Shown here: positions 8,469 through 16,634 of the stretch, one piece after another | Position numbering within the stretch: the first letter of the stretch is position 1 | How the letters are laid out: each line of letters starts with the position of its first letter | DNA from: Facklamia miroungae | GTDB taxonomy: Bacteria > Bacillota > Bacilli > Lactobacillales > Aerococcaceae | Length of the DNA stretch: 64,000 bases | Direction: 5' to 3' | NCBI RefSeq assembly: GCF_012396555.1 | Contig: NZ_JAAXPS010000007.1 | Coordinates: 1-64,000 of the forward strand | The notes under the pieces: generated by a model | The model's database searches: none | Told to the model about the DNA's origin: nothing | Seen by the model: the letters and a program-made list of their open reading frames with translations, nothing else | Translations under genes and position numbers: made by a program

Positions 8469-9303
8469 TAATTTAAAGAAAAATTACGGTTCTTTTCAGC
8501 TCGATTGCAGTTTGCAAGTTAAAGAAGGAATGATAACCGGCTTTTTGGGTAGAAACGGATCAGGAAAAACAACGACGATCAAGGCGATTCTCGGTCTGAT
8601 CTTTCCTGATCAAGGGGAAATTGAATTTCTTGGGCGTCCGATTAATCAGTTAACTGGTCATGATAAGGAGAAGTTGGGGGTCGTTTTGTCGGATTCCAGC
8701 TTTAGTCGAGTGATGAATTGTAAAGATGTTTTAGCTATCTTAAAACGTAGCTACCGAAACTTTGATGAGCCCATGTTTAGACATTTTGTAGATCAGCAAG
8801 GGTTAACTTGGGATAAAAAGTTTGAAAATTTTTCGACAGGTATGCAAGCAAAACTGAAAGTAATTACGGCTATCTCGCATAAGGCTCAATTTTTAATAAT
8901 GGATGAGCCGACCTCAGGATTGGATGTGGTGGCGCGTGAAGAAATATTGGATCTTTTGCGTGAATATTTAGATGAGTATCCGCAAACTAGCATTTTAATT
9001 TCTTCCCATATTGCCACAGATTTGGAAGGGATTTGCGATGATTTCTACCTCATCGATCGAGGTAAAATAATTATGTACGAGGAAATGGATCAACTTTTAT
9101 CTAGCTATGGTATTTTAAAGTTTCGTCAAGAAGAACTGGATCAGATCGATCAAACGCATATCATAAAGATTGATCAAACAAATTATGGTTATTGCTGCTT
9201 AACCAATCAAAGACAGTTTTATTTAGAAAATTATCCGCAAGTAATTATCGAAAAAGCTTCAGTGGATGACTTAATTAAATTAATGGTAGGTGGGCAAAAA
9301 TGA
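8455..9303 (+). CDS. ABC transporter ATP-binding protein
   Basis: The 282-residue ATPase has Walker A GRNGSGKTTT, a signature-like FSTGMQAK (degenerate LSGGQ), Walker B FLIMDEPTSGLD and the switch His in SSHIATD. It belongs to the ABC-2/CcmA group of drug or peptide exporters. It overlaps gntR upstream and shares ATGA with the first permease gene downstream. Gene order GntR(YtrA)-ATPase-permeases resembles ytrABC of Bacillus and pmtRABCD (toxic-peptide export) of Staphylococcus. Export or sensing of a membrane-active compound is a reasonable inference. Confidence 0.9.
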   Translation: MLKVNNLKKNYGSFQLDCSLQVKEGMITGFLGRNGSGKTTTIKAILGLIFPDQGEIEFLGRPINQLTGHDKEKLGVVLSDSSFSRVMNCKDVLAILKRSYRNFDEPMFRHFVDQQGLTWDKKFENFSTGMQAKLKVITAISHKAQFLIMDEPTSGLDVVAREEILDLLREYLDEYPQTSILISSHIATDLEGICDDFYLIDRGKIIMYEEMDQLLSSYGILKFRQEELDQIDQTHIIKIDQTNYGYCCLTNQRQFYLENYPQVIIEKASVDDLIKLMVGGQK

Positions 9304-9965
9304 AAGGATTACTTTATAAAGATTGGCTACTAATTCGGAAGATGGGTCTGCGATTTCTGATACCAGTAGTGGTAGGAATCATTGTTCTTTATAGTGGGAA
9401 CGATAAATTATTTTTTATGACTTACACCTCGATGGTAGGGATATTCTCCATTGTTTCGACTATTTCTTATGATGAGTATGATAATGGTATGCCCTTGCTT
9501 TTATCGCTACCGTATACACGGCAAGACTATGTGCGTTCAAAATATTTGTTTGCAGTTATAACCATCATTACTTTATTGATTTTTGAAGTGGGCTTGATCT
9601 CCGGTATGGCTATCTTCAAAAATATTGAAGAATTTTCTTTTACTGACAATTTTTTTGAAATATTGAGTACTTTAGTGGTATCTTCTGCTATGTGTTGGAT
9701 TTTACTTCCCATTTATTTAAAATACGGTGTTAAAAAAGCAATGATTGCCATGGTGGTAGTAGGAGGACTATTATTTGGAGGAATAATGGGAGTTCTATAT
9801 CTTATTAGGGAGTTTAAGTTAATTTCATTGGATCAAATACAATTCTTGCAAAATTTCTTAGCAAATGATTGGAATGTTTTCTTTTTATTGATACTAGTGA
9901 TAGTAGGAATGATGGGCATCTCCTATTATATAAGCAGCAGAATCATGCAAAAGCGTGAATATTAA
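9300..9965 (+). CDS. ABC-2-type membrane permease, copy 1
   Basis: The 221-residue protein has about six hydrophobic segments and no soluble domain. It begins MKGLLYKDWLLIRK, typical of ABC-2 permeases found beside YtrA-type regulators. It overlaps the ATPase gene by 4 bases. It is clearly paralogous to the next gene: shared start, YDxxDNGM motif, SLPYTRQDYV, and an IMQ(K/R)RE end. The two may form a heterodimeric channel. Confidence 0.85.
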   Translation: MKGLLYKDWLLIRKMGLRFLIPVVVGIIVLYSGNDKLFFMTYTSMVGIFSIVSTISYDEYDNGMPLLLSLPYTRQDYVRSKYLFAVITIITLLIFEVGLISGMAIFKNIEEFSFTDNFFEILSTLVVSSAMCWILLPIYLKYGVKKAMIAMVVVGGLLFGGIMGVLYLIREFKLISLDQIQFLQNFLANDWNVFFLLILVIVGMMGISYYISSRIMQKREY

Positions 9966-10121
9966 ATTGGAGCTATAAGACATTATTCAGCTAATAAGTA
10001 TTCACTTAATTTTTCACTTTTAATTTGGCCATACTAATGCAAAGCTTGCTATTAAAATTTCACTTAAAAAGTTTGAACGGGTTCAGCTTATGACTTGATT
10101 AAATAAATGAGGTGGTGACAA

Positions 10122-10778
10122 ATGAAAGGATTACTTTATAAGGATTGGTTATTCATTCGTAAAACGAAGCTGCGTATTTTATTACCATTGATCATGATTT
10201 ACATTTTTTTGTACATAAAGTCTGGCGAGATCGTTTTAATGAGTATCATTTCAATGACAGTTTTGATTTCTATACTTCCGACCATCACTTATGATGACAG
10301 TGATAATGGGATGTCAATGCTTTCAGCCTTGCCATATACTCGCCAAGATTACGTGTGCGCAAAATATCTATCTTCAATCATAATAATCGTTCTTTTATTC
10401 GTGTTTCAAGAGTGTCTAACTTCAGTAGTGGCTTTATTTCAAAATGTACAAACTTTTAATTTTATGGATAATTCCTTAAATATACTAATGATTTTAGCTG
10501 CTACTTCTATCACACTTTGGATTTTACTACCCATTCAATTAAAGTTTGGGGCTGAAAAGACGCAGTTAATAATCTTCAGTTTAATCATTTTTTGCATGAT
10601 CGGAGCAACATTCTTATTTTTAACTTATCCTTTTATTTGGATAGACGTATCCAAGATGTTGAAAGGTTTATTTTCAAATAAATGGAACCGACTCATCACC
10701 TCAATTCTAGCGATGGGTATTACCTATTTTATTTCTTTAACTATAAGTTTGAGAATTATGCAAAGACGTGAATTTTAA
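10122..10778 (+). CDS. ABC-2-type membrane permease, copy 2
   Basis: The 218-residue membrane protein is a paralogue of the 9300 gene, with matching MKGLLYKDWL start, YDDSDNGMSML, ALPYTRQDYV and IMQRREF end. The first 18 bases of the two genes are identical, pointing to tandem duplication. A GAGGTGGTGA ribosome site precedes the ATG. It is separated from copy 1 by 156 bases without a clear terminator, so it probably belongs to the same operon. Confidence 0.85.
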   Translation: MKGLLYKDWLFIRKTKLRILLPLIMIYIFLYIKSGEIVLMSIISMTVLISILPTITYDDSDNGMSMLSALPYTRQDYVCAKYLSSIIIIVLLFVFQECLTSVVALFQNVQTFNFMDNSLNILMILAATSITLWILLPIQLKFGAEKTQLIIFSLIIFCMIGATFLFLTYPFIWIDVSKMLKGLFSNKWNRLITSILAMGITYFISLTISLRIMQRREF

Positions 10779-10900
10779 GTATACAAATAATGAACCTCAG
10801 TTATTTCTACCTAAGAGTTCTATTATTGAATTCACGAAGGTATATAATTCGATATAAAGTTGATAGTTTGGGCCTTAATCAATTCATCTCACATTATGAC

Positions 10901-10942
10901 TTATAAGATCTTATAATAAGATCTTATAATAAGATTTTATAA
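10901..10942 (+). repeat. Three tandem 13-bp palindromic repeats
   Basis: The unit AAGATCTTATAAT is repeated at 10905, 10918 and, with one change, 10931. The first unit with its flank gives the palindrome TTATAAGATCTTATAA. The surrounding gap (10779-11006) holds no gene. The repeats could be an operator array or a slipped-strand remnant. Confidence 0.7.
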
Positions 10943-11006
10943 AATGAATTTGGCTAGCTATCATAGAGCTACTTGCTTTCCTAGCGTAACCTATATTAAA
11001 ACGTCA

Positions 11007-11172
11007 TTTTTTCAAATAAAAGTTGACAAATCAATATTTTTCAACTATACTAGGTAAGTAGTAAAGAAATAAGTTAATTAAGTCATTTTCATCCAACAAA
11101 TGTAAATCTTCTTTTTAATTATTTAGTTATTGCAATACAAAGTGCATAAAATGCACACAGGAGGATTTATAT
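11007..11172 (+). promoter_or_regulatory. Cold-shock gene promoter and long 5' leader, copy 3
   Basis: TTGACA 11023-11028, spacer 17, TATACT 11046-11051. The promoter region differs from copies 1 and 2 at several bases. The leader from about 11058 is nearly identical, with hairpin GTGCAT-AAA-ATGCAC (11142-11156) before AGGAGG. The leader is better conserved than the promoter spacer, which suggests function in the RNA. Confidence 0.8.
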
Positions 11173-11373
11173 ATGAATACAGGTACAGTGAAATGGTTTA
11201 ATGCAGATAAAGGTTTTGGTTTTATCGAGGGACAAGACGGGAAAGATGTTTTTGCACATTTCTCAGCTATCTCTGGAGACGGCTTCAAATCATTAGATGA
11301 AGGCCAAGCAGTGTCTTACGACGTTGTTTCAGGCGATCGTGGCGATCAAGCCGCAAACATCGTAAAACTATAA
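11173..11373 (+). CDS. csp: Cold-shock protein, copy 3 of 3
   Basis: The 66-residue cold-shock domain protein has the same amino-acid sequence as the copies at 1394 and 7769 and silent DNA changes only (for example GCC to GCT in the Ser-Ala-Ile codons). It should act as a single-stranded nucleic-acid chaperone. It is monocistronic. It closes the accessory block: the genes beyond it are ordinary metabolic genes. Confidence 0.95.
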   Translation: MNTGTVKWFNADKGFGFIEGQDGKDVFAHFSAISGDGFKSLDEGQAVSYDVVSGDRGDQAANIVKL

Positions 11374-11382
11374 TAAATTATA

Positions 11383-11412
11383 GCCCACCAGCTTTGCTGG
11401 TGGGCTTTTTTT
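11383..11412 (+). terminator. Terminator of csp copy 3
   Basis: A stem GCCCACCAGC-TTT-GCTGGTGGGC (11383-11405) is followed by seven Ts. It may also help end the converging minus-strand gene. Confidence 0.9.
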
Positions 11413-11426
11413 ATTTGAAGTTTTTT

Positions 11427-11732
11427 CTAATAAATTTTAAAAATGTGGGTACTCAGCTCTAACATTTGGATTGCACATTGTCTGAGATTACCCAGTGTTT
11501 CATAAGCATAATCTTCGCCAAGAACTGCTCGTGTAGAATCATTAGGTAACAATTCTTCTTTTTCCATTTCTAGATGTTCATACCATTCCGGACTACCATA
11601 ATAGTTGATCAGTTTTGCAATTTTTTCCTGCTGGGCTTGAAAGGCATCGAGTTGTTCCATTAATTGATTAACGGATTGGTCAACCGATAAATAGTTTTTT
11701 TCCATTCCAATAAAGTGATCAATCTTATTCAA
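11427..11732 (-). CDS. DUF4298-family small protein
   Basis: This 101-residue soluble protein has a helical, coiled-coil-like N-terminal half (about 15-45) and the family-type core YYGSPEWYEHLE followed by LGEDYAYETL. DUF4298 proteins are common in Firmicutes and have no known function. The start is TTG, supported by a TAGGGGGG site a few bases before it; an alternative ATG lies at residue 10. It converges on csp copy 3 and is monocistronic. Confidence 0.75.
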   Translation of the reverse strand: MNKIDHFIGMEKNYLSVDQSVNQLMEQLDAFQAQQEKIAKLINYYGSPEWYEHLEMEKEELLPNDSTRAVLGEDYAYETLGNLRQCAIQMLELSTHIFKIY

Positions 11733-11868
11733 TTTATACCCCCCTAAATCAATTTTTTATTATTTTATCATTAATAAATTGGACTTGCGATAAAAAAGAT
11801 GAAGCGAAAGTGGCATCGAGATTCTATTTAGGTGATAATAGAAAAAGAAAATAAAAGGAGATATGAAT

Positions 11869-12750
11869 ATGAAGATTATTGAAGGAAAAATGCCTTTTAA
11901 AGGGCATGAGACCTATTACCGCATTGTAAATCCGGCAGGCAGTAAAACACCTTTACTCCTACTTCATGGTGGGCCAGGGTCTACTCACAATTACTTGGAA
12001 GTTTTAGACCCTCTTGCTGAATTAGATGATCGTCCATTGGTTATGTATGATCAAATTGGGTGTGGCTTATCTATGGTTACAGGACAACCAGAATTATTTA
12101 CTGCACAGGTATGGAAAGAAGAATTAATGGCTCTAAGAGATTATTTGAAATTAGATCAAGTTCATATTTTAGGACAATCTTGGGGAGGAATGTTGCAACA
12201 AATATATCAAATTGAAGAGCAACCTACAGGCGTGAAGTCGTATATTTTTTCTTCAACCCTCTCGTCAGCCAAACTTTGGCGCGAAGAAGGGATGCGCCGA
12301 GTGAATCTAATGCCAGCAGTCCATCGTCAAGCTATTCTAAAAGCTGAAGAAAGTGGCAATTACCAATCATCTGATTACCTTGAAGCACTTAATGTGTTCA
12401 TGGAAAGATATTGTTGTGGTCCAGTCACTGAAGATTCACCTGCTTGTCTAAAAAGAGAAAAATCAGCTGGTTCAGAAGCTTATATGGTAGGGTGGGGGCC
12501 TAATGAGTTTACACCGACTGGCACTTTGTCTGGCTTTGAATATACGGATCACTTAAGGGAAATCGCACAACCATCCTTAGTGATCAGTGGAGCGATGGAT
12601 CTTTCTTCTCCATACATTGCTAAAACGATGTATGATAATCTTCCCAATGCTGAATGGGAGTTATTCCAGTATAGTCGACACATGTGTTACATTGATGAAA
12701 CGGAAAAGTACATCAATGTCTTAATCGATTGGTTAAATCGAAAGGATTGA
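11869..12750 (+). CDS. pip: Proline iminopeptidase-family alpha/beta hydrolase
   Basis: About 293 residues, peptidase family S33. It has the oxyanion-hole motif HGGPGSTHNY, the nucleophile elbow GQSWGG, a late Asp (GAMDLSSP) and a catalytic His (YSRHMCYIDE). Such enzymes release N-terminal proline from short peptides in the cytoplasm; other amino-acid or ester substrates are possible. AAGGAG lies 8 bases before ATG 11869 but only 2 before the in-frame ATG 11863, so 11869 is preferred. A histidine phosphatase gene follows after 6 bases. Confidence 0.85.
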   Translation: MKIIEGKMPFKGHETYYRIVNPAGSKTPLLLLHGGPGSTHNYLEVLDPLAELDDRPLVMYDQIGCGLSMVTGQPELFTAQVWKEELMALRDYLKLDQVHILGQSWGGMLQQIYQIEEQPTGVKSYIFSSTLSSAKLWREEGMRRVNLMPAVHRQAILKAEESGNYQSSDYLEALNVFMERYCCGPVTEDSPACLKREKSAGSEAYMVGWGPNEFTPTGTLSGFEYTDHLREIAQPSLVISGAMDLSSPYIAKTMYDNLPNAEWELFQYSRHMCYIDETEKYINVLIDWLNRKD

Positions 12751-12756
12751 TTAAAT

Positions 12757-13308
12757 ATGAGGAGGATCTATTTAGTTAGACATTCAATACGAGATCTCAC
12801 CGTTAAAAACGAACAAGCACCTTTAACGGTTGAAGGAAAAAAATTAGCTGAGGAGTTGGCAAATTTTTTTGAAGATAAAGAAATCAGTGCTATTTATGCG
12901 AGTCCCTATCTTCGTGTCAAACAAACCATTGAACCTACAGCTGAACGATTAAATTTAAAAATTATTTACCAGAAAGATTTACGAGAGCGTAGGATTGGGG
13001 AATGGGTGGAAGATTTTCAAACTTTTGCGCAAAATCAATGGGATAATTTTAATTATAAGTTACCGAATGGGGAGTCACTAAATGAAGTGTCTCATCGAGT
13101 CTTATCTTGTTTTGAGGAAATAGCAGAGCTCTCACAAGGAAATATCATTATTGCTAGTCATGGCACAGCTTTGTCCGTATTAATGAATGCCCTGACAAAA
13201 AAACAGTTTTCCTATCAAGATTTCTTAAGTATGAAACAACCCCAAGTTTATGAATTAAAGTATTCTAAAAGACAAGTTGAAGAGTGGAAAAAAATTCAAA
13301 TTCATTAG
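12757..13308 (+). CDS. Histidine phosphatase (phosphoglycerate-mutase-like) family protein
   Basis: 183 residues. The N-terminal catalytic motif is LVRHSIRD, where Ser replaces the usual Gly of RHG. The second catalytic His lies in IIASHGTALS. The central YASPYLRVKQTIEP is the typical phosphate-pocket segment. These cytosolic enzymes remove phosphate from sugars, nucleotides or cofactors through a phosphohistidine; the substrate is unknown. It lies 6 bases after the pip-like gene with only a weak ribosome site, so it is likely coupled to it. Confidence 0.85.
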   Translation: MRRIYLVRHSIRDLTVKNEQAPLTVEGKKLAEELANFFEDKEISAIYASPYLRVKQTIEPTAERLNLKIIYQKDLRERRIGEWVEDFQTFAQNQWDNFNYKLPNGESLNEVSHRVLSCFEEIAELSQGNIIIASHGTALSVLMNALTKKQFSYQDFLSMKQPQVYELKYSKRQVEEWKKIQIH

Positions 13309-13532
13309 TTCATGAAGAGATTTATTCTACTGGACATCGAATTTCTAATGAAGAAGGGATCCTCAAGTTAAGATATTAATCAATGTATCGTAGGGCATTA
13401 TTAATGGATCATGTAAGAATCATTAAAGGTTTTAATTTCTACGTTCCCTCATTAAAAATAATAAAAATTGTCTTTCTCTTGTGAACAACTAGAGAATTTA
13501 GTAAAATAGTAAAAATAATTGGGAGGAACGAT

Positions 13533-14309
13533 ATGAATAGCCACTTACCTTTACATGAATATGATCATAACCCCCGAGCCATTATTAACCCTAAAGAAGT
13601 CACAGAGAAAGTAGATAATTTTCCAGACACAGTAGTTTCTTGCTTTGCCCGCTCAACCTTCCAAAGAATGATTAATGATTATCCACATGAAGTGATTGCT
13701 TCCACTTCTACTGCCCACGGTGAAATTCCCATTTATCGGCTACAAATTGGAAAACAAACAATTGCTGCTTTCAATTCTCAAGTAGGAAGTCCGGCTTGTG
13801 TAGGCGTTCTGGAGCACTTATGGGCAATGGGTATGAAACGCCTTATTTTATTTGGAACCTGTGGTGTTCTGGATTCTAGTATTGAAGATATAGCAATTAT
13901 TATTCCAAATCGAGCGGTGCGGGATGAAGGAACATCGTTCCACTATCTTAAACCAAGCTATGAACTAGACGTAAATTCAAGGAGCTTAGAAGACTTTCAA
14001 TCATATCTCAACCAGAAAGAGATTTCATCGCGTATCGGTAAGGTTTGGACAACGGATGCTATTTTTAGGGAAACGATCGATCGGTATAAAAAGCGAAAAG
14101 AGCAAGGCTGTATCTGTGTCGATATGGAATGTTCAGCCGTAGCCGCGTGGGCTCAATTACGATCAGTTGAAGTGTGTCACTTCTTTTATGCTGCCGATCA
14201 TTTAAGTGAGGAAGCTTGGGACAGTCGTTCTTTATCCGATCATGTTGCCTTAGATTCTAAAGCTTTCATTGCTCAAATAGCAATTGGTTTTGCCTTGGTG
14301 TGGAAGTAG
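13533..14309 (+). CDS. Nucleoside phosphorylase (uridine/purine phosphorylase family)
   Basis: 258 residues. Hallmarks are the glycine-rich FGTCGVLDSS segment and VDMECSAVAAWA, where the acidic residue binds the ribose of the nucleoside. It splits a nucleoside with phosphate into base and ribose-1-phosphate for salvage. The sequence is closest in style to uridine phosphorylases, but base specificity cannot be read with confidence. GGGAGGA precedes the ATG. It is monocistronic, closed by a bidirectional terminator shared with mnmH. Confidence 0.85.
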   Translation: MNSHLPLHEYDHNPRAIINPKEVTEKVDNFPDTVVSCFARSTFQRMINDYPHEVIASTSTAHGEIPIYRLQIGKQTIAAFNSQVGSPACVGVLEHLWAMGMKRLILFGTCGVLDSSIEDIAIIIPNRAVRDEGTSFHYLKPSYELDVNSRSLEDFQSYLNQKEISSRIGKVWTTDAIFRETIDRYKKRKEQGCICVDMECSAVAAWAQLRSVEVCHFFYAADHLSEEAWDSRSLSDHVALDSKAFIAQIAIGFALVWK

Positions 14310-14325
14310 ATACATCCTATATAAA

Positions 14326-14358
14326 CAAAAAGCAGCGACAGTTTGTCGCTGCTTTTTT
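14326..14358. terminator. Bidirectional terminator
   Basis: A perfect 10-base stem AGCAGCGACA/TGTCGCTGCT (14331-14353, three-base loop) is flanked by an A run on the left and a T run on the right. It serves both the phosphorylase gene and the converging mnmH. Confidence 0.9.
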
Positions 14359-14359
14359 A

Positions 14360-15397
14360 CTATAAAACTTCATAAAGGTCGATTAAAGCACGTGCAGTAT
14401 CATACGAAGAATAATTAATGATCCGATACTCAAAATTTTTATTTTTCAGTGTGTAATGCTGATCATAATAGGAAATGATGAGATCTTTGATCACTGAGGC
14501 ATAGTCACCTTGATTAAGGGATTCTAAATGAATAGCCTTGCGCTGCGGGTTCATCTTATCCATTCGATTTAAGGTTTCTTTGATCTCTATTAAATTTTTC
14601 TGATCAGAATCATTTATATATTCATCTTCTATTCGCTGAATTCTTAAATCTAATGGTGAATCAATATAGACTTGATGGGGGGATTGTTTATAAACTTGAT
14701 AAAGCGTGTGGGGTGTATGAACTTTGCCAATACTGGCACTTTCTCCTTCAATGAAAACAATGCCCGGTTGGAATGATTCAAGTTTGCTAATTAAGGCCGC
14801 TTCGTAATTAGCTTGGCTAGGTTGTTGACCTAATCCAATTTGACCAAAATGCGAACCTCGGTGATTCGCTAAACCTTCTAAATCTAATACCTGAGCACCC
14901 ATTGCTTCGATGTGTTTTAAAATTAAGGTTTTGCCTGTTCCGGTCATACCGTCTAAAGATACGAATTGAAATTGATGAGGGAGTACTTCTAATCGATCTA
15001 ATACACGTTGGCGATATGCTTGATACCCTCCAGCTAATTGATAAATTGTCAAACCTAGTCCATCTAATAAACCAACAATTGAAGAAGAACGAAAGCCGCC
15101 ACTTTTACAATAGAAAATTAAAGAGTGCTTTTGGTTAGCTGCTAAAATATGACGAAAATAATTCGGTAAAATACTACTCATAAAATTTATACCCACTTGT
15201 TTAGCCTCGTCAATCTGTCCTTGCTTATAAAGTGTTCCAACGTCATGCCGCGTTTGATCATCCATCACAGGAAGGTTTGTGGCATGTGGGAGATGGCCTT
15301 GAGCAAATTCCTTAGGACTCCTCACATCAATCCAAAGAGGATTAGACAAAGAATGAGCCTCTGCATAGTCGATTATATTTTTCAAATTCTCACCCAC
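14360..15397 (-). CDS. mnmH: tRNA 2-selenouridine synthase
   Basis: 345 residues. An N-terminal rhodanese domain (about 10-130) has the active cysteine in FYCKSGGFRS. A C-terminal P-loop domain has GMTGTGKT and the family motif LANHRGSHFG. MnmH replaces sulfur by selenium at the wobble 2-thiouridine of tRNAs for Lys, Glu and Gln, via a geranylated intermediate, using selenophosphate. The annotated GTG has no good ribosome site; a TTG at 15383-15385 preceded by GGTGAG is a plausible alternative. The selenophosphate synthase gene selD is not in the window. Confidence 0.9.
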   Translation of the reverse strand: MGENLKNIIDYAEAHSLSNPLWIDVRSPKEFAQGHLPHATNLPVMDDQTRHDVGTLYKQGQIDEAKQVGINFMSSILPNYFRHILAANQKHSLIFYCKSGGFRSSSIVGLLDGLGLTIYQLAGGYQAYRQRVLDRLEVLPHQFQFVSLDGMTGTGKTLILKHIEAMGAQVLDLEGLANHRGSHFGQIGLGQQPSQANYEAALISKLESFQPGIVFIEGESASIGKVHTPHTLYQVYKQSPHQVYIDSPLDLRIQRIEDEYINDSDQKNLIEIKETLNRMDKMNPQRKAIHLESLNQGDYASVIKDLIISYYDQHYTLKNKNFEYRIINYSSYDTARALIDLYEVL

Positions 15398-15488
15398 TTT
15401 TATTTACTTTTATTATCAGTCTAATATTAAAATTTTACATCTTATGATCACAAAAGGAAAGAGAAGATTATTTTTCTGCAAATAAACC

Positions 15489-15705
15489 TTGATCTTTTCA
15501 GTTTATCAAGCTATAATGAATGAAATTTTATTAGTCTTTAACCGTGTACGAGATACATGAAAGATTTATATAAATAGATCAGTGAAGATTACTCTCTTCA
15601 TTGACTATCCTTTTATGTGCGCAAGCAGGTCAGTAACGGTTTATAGTTACTGACCTCTTTTTTGGTTAAAACTAAGCGAATTCAACTTATGAAAGGAAGT
15701 ATGAA
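15489..15705 (+). promoter_or_regulatory. Promoter and attenuator-like leader of the pyr operon
   Basis: Promoter: TTGATC 15489-15494, spacer 17, TATAAT 15512-15517. The leader of about 180 bases folds into a first hairpin (15580-15588 with 15595-15603). It then forms a strong terminator, AGGTCAGTAAC/GTTACTGACCT (15627-15656), with CTTTTTT after it and before pyrD. This layout suggests pyrimidine-dependent attenuation. I see no clear PyrR-binding consensus, so the sensor is open. Confidence 0.6.
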
Positions 15706-16629
15706 ATGACGCTTAATACCCAAATAGCTAGCCGTTCCTTCAAGTCTTGTTTAATGAATGCCGCCGGTGTCCACTGTCAAACAAGTGATGAGTTAGATGA
15801 TATTTTAAATTCTCAAGCTGCTACTTTTGTTACCAAAACCGCTACTAGTCATGCGCGCAATGGCAACCCAGAACCTCGCTATGTAGGACATCTTCATGGT
15901 TCCATTAATTCGATGGGGCTACCCAATCTAGGGATTGATTACTACTTAGAATATTTGAAGGAAATTGATCGCTCAGATGTTTTTCTATCTGTGACAGGTC
16001 TTTCTAAAGAAGAAATTTATCAAGTTTTGCATAAAGTTCAAGAATCAAGCTTCGACGGTTTAATTGAATTAAATCTTTCTTGTCCTAATGTTGTGGGTAA
16101 GCCACAAACAGCTTATGATTTTGATTTAATGGATGAAATTTTAGCTGAAGTTTTTAATTTTGTGGATAAGCCTTTAGGTGTAAAATTACCGCCATATTTT
16201 GACTTGGTACATTTTGATCAAGTAGCAGGTATTTTAAATCAATTCCCCCTATCTTTCGTCAACTCCGTCAATTCAATTGGTAACGGTTTATGGATTAACG
16301 ATCAATCAGTAGCGATTAAACCAAAACAAGGTTTTGGCGGAATCGGAGGAGCTGCAATTAAAGCAACAGCATTGGCTAATGTTCATGCCTTTTATCAACG
16401 CTTAAATGATTCGATAGCTATTATCGGAACGGGCGGTGTAGCTACTGGCCGTGATGCCTTTGAACATATTCTTTGTGGGGCTTCGATGGTCCAAGTAGGA
16501 ACGGCTCTAATGACGGAAGGACCTCAAATTTTTGAACGTTTAGATCAAGAACTCAGTGAAATAATGACTTCCTACGGCTACCATAATCTAAAGGATTTCC
16601 GCGGTCAATTAAGATATATTGAGGAGTAA
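15706..16629 (+). CDS. pyrD: Dihydroorotate dehydrogenase, class 1A (fumarate-linked)
   Basis: 307 residues, FMN-dependent TIM barrel. The class 1A active-site loop [18 protein letters not shown] contains the catalytic Cys, and [12 protein letters not shown] carries an FMN-binding Lys. It oxidises dihydroorotate to orotate in the cytosol using fumarate, as in lactococci; it has no partner electron-transfer subunit here. AAAGGAAG precedes the ATG. It is first in the pyrD-pyrB-pyrC operon, 5 bases before pyrB. Confidence 0.93.
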   Translation: MTLNTQIASRSFKSCLMNAAGVHCQTSDELDDILNSQAATFVTKTATSHARNGNPEPRYVGHLHGSINSMGLPNLGIDYYLEYLKEIDRSDVFLSVTGLSKEEIYQVLHKVQESSFDGLIELNLSCPNVVGKPQTAYDFDLMDEILAEVFNFVDKPLGVKLPPYFDLVHFDQVAGILNQFPLSFVNSVNSIGNGLWINDQSVAIKPKQGFGGIGGAAIKATALANVHAFYQRLNDSIAIIGTGGVATGRDAFEHILCGASMVQVGTALMTEGPQIFERLDQELSEIMTSYGYHNLKDFRGQLRYIEE

Positions 16630-16634
16630 AAATA

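Noticed and set aside
12757-13308. RHS instead of RHG in the histidine phosphatase as a sign of inactivity
   Set aside because: Both catalytic His and the phosphate-pocket residues are present, and the third position varies in this broad family.
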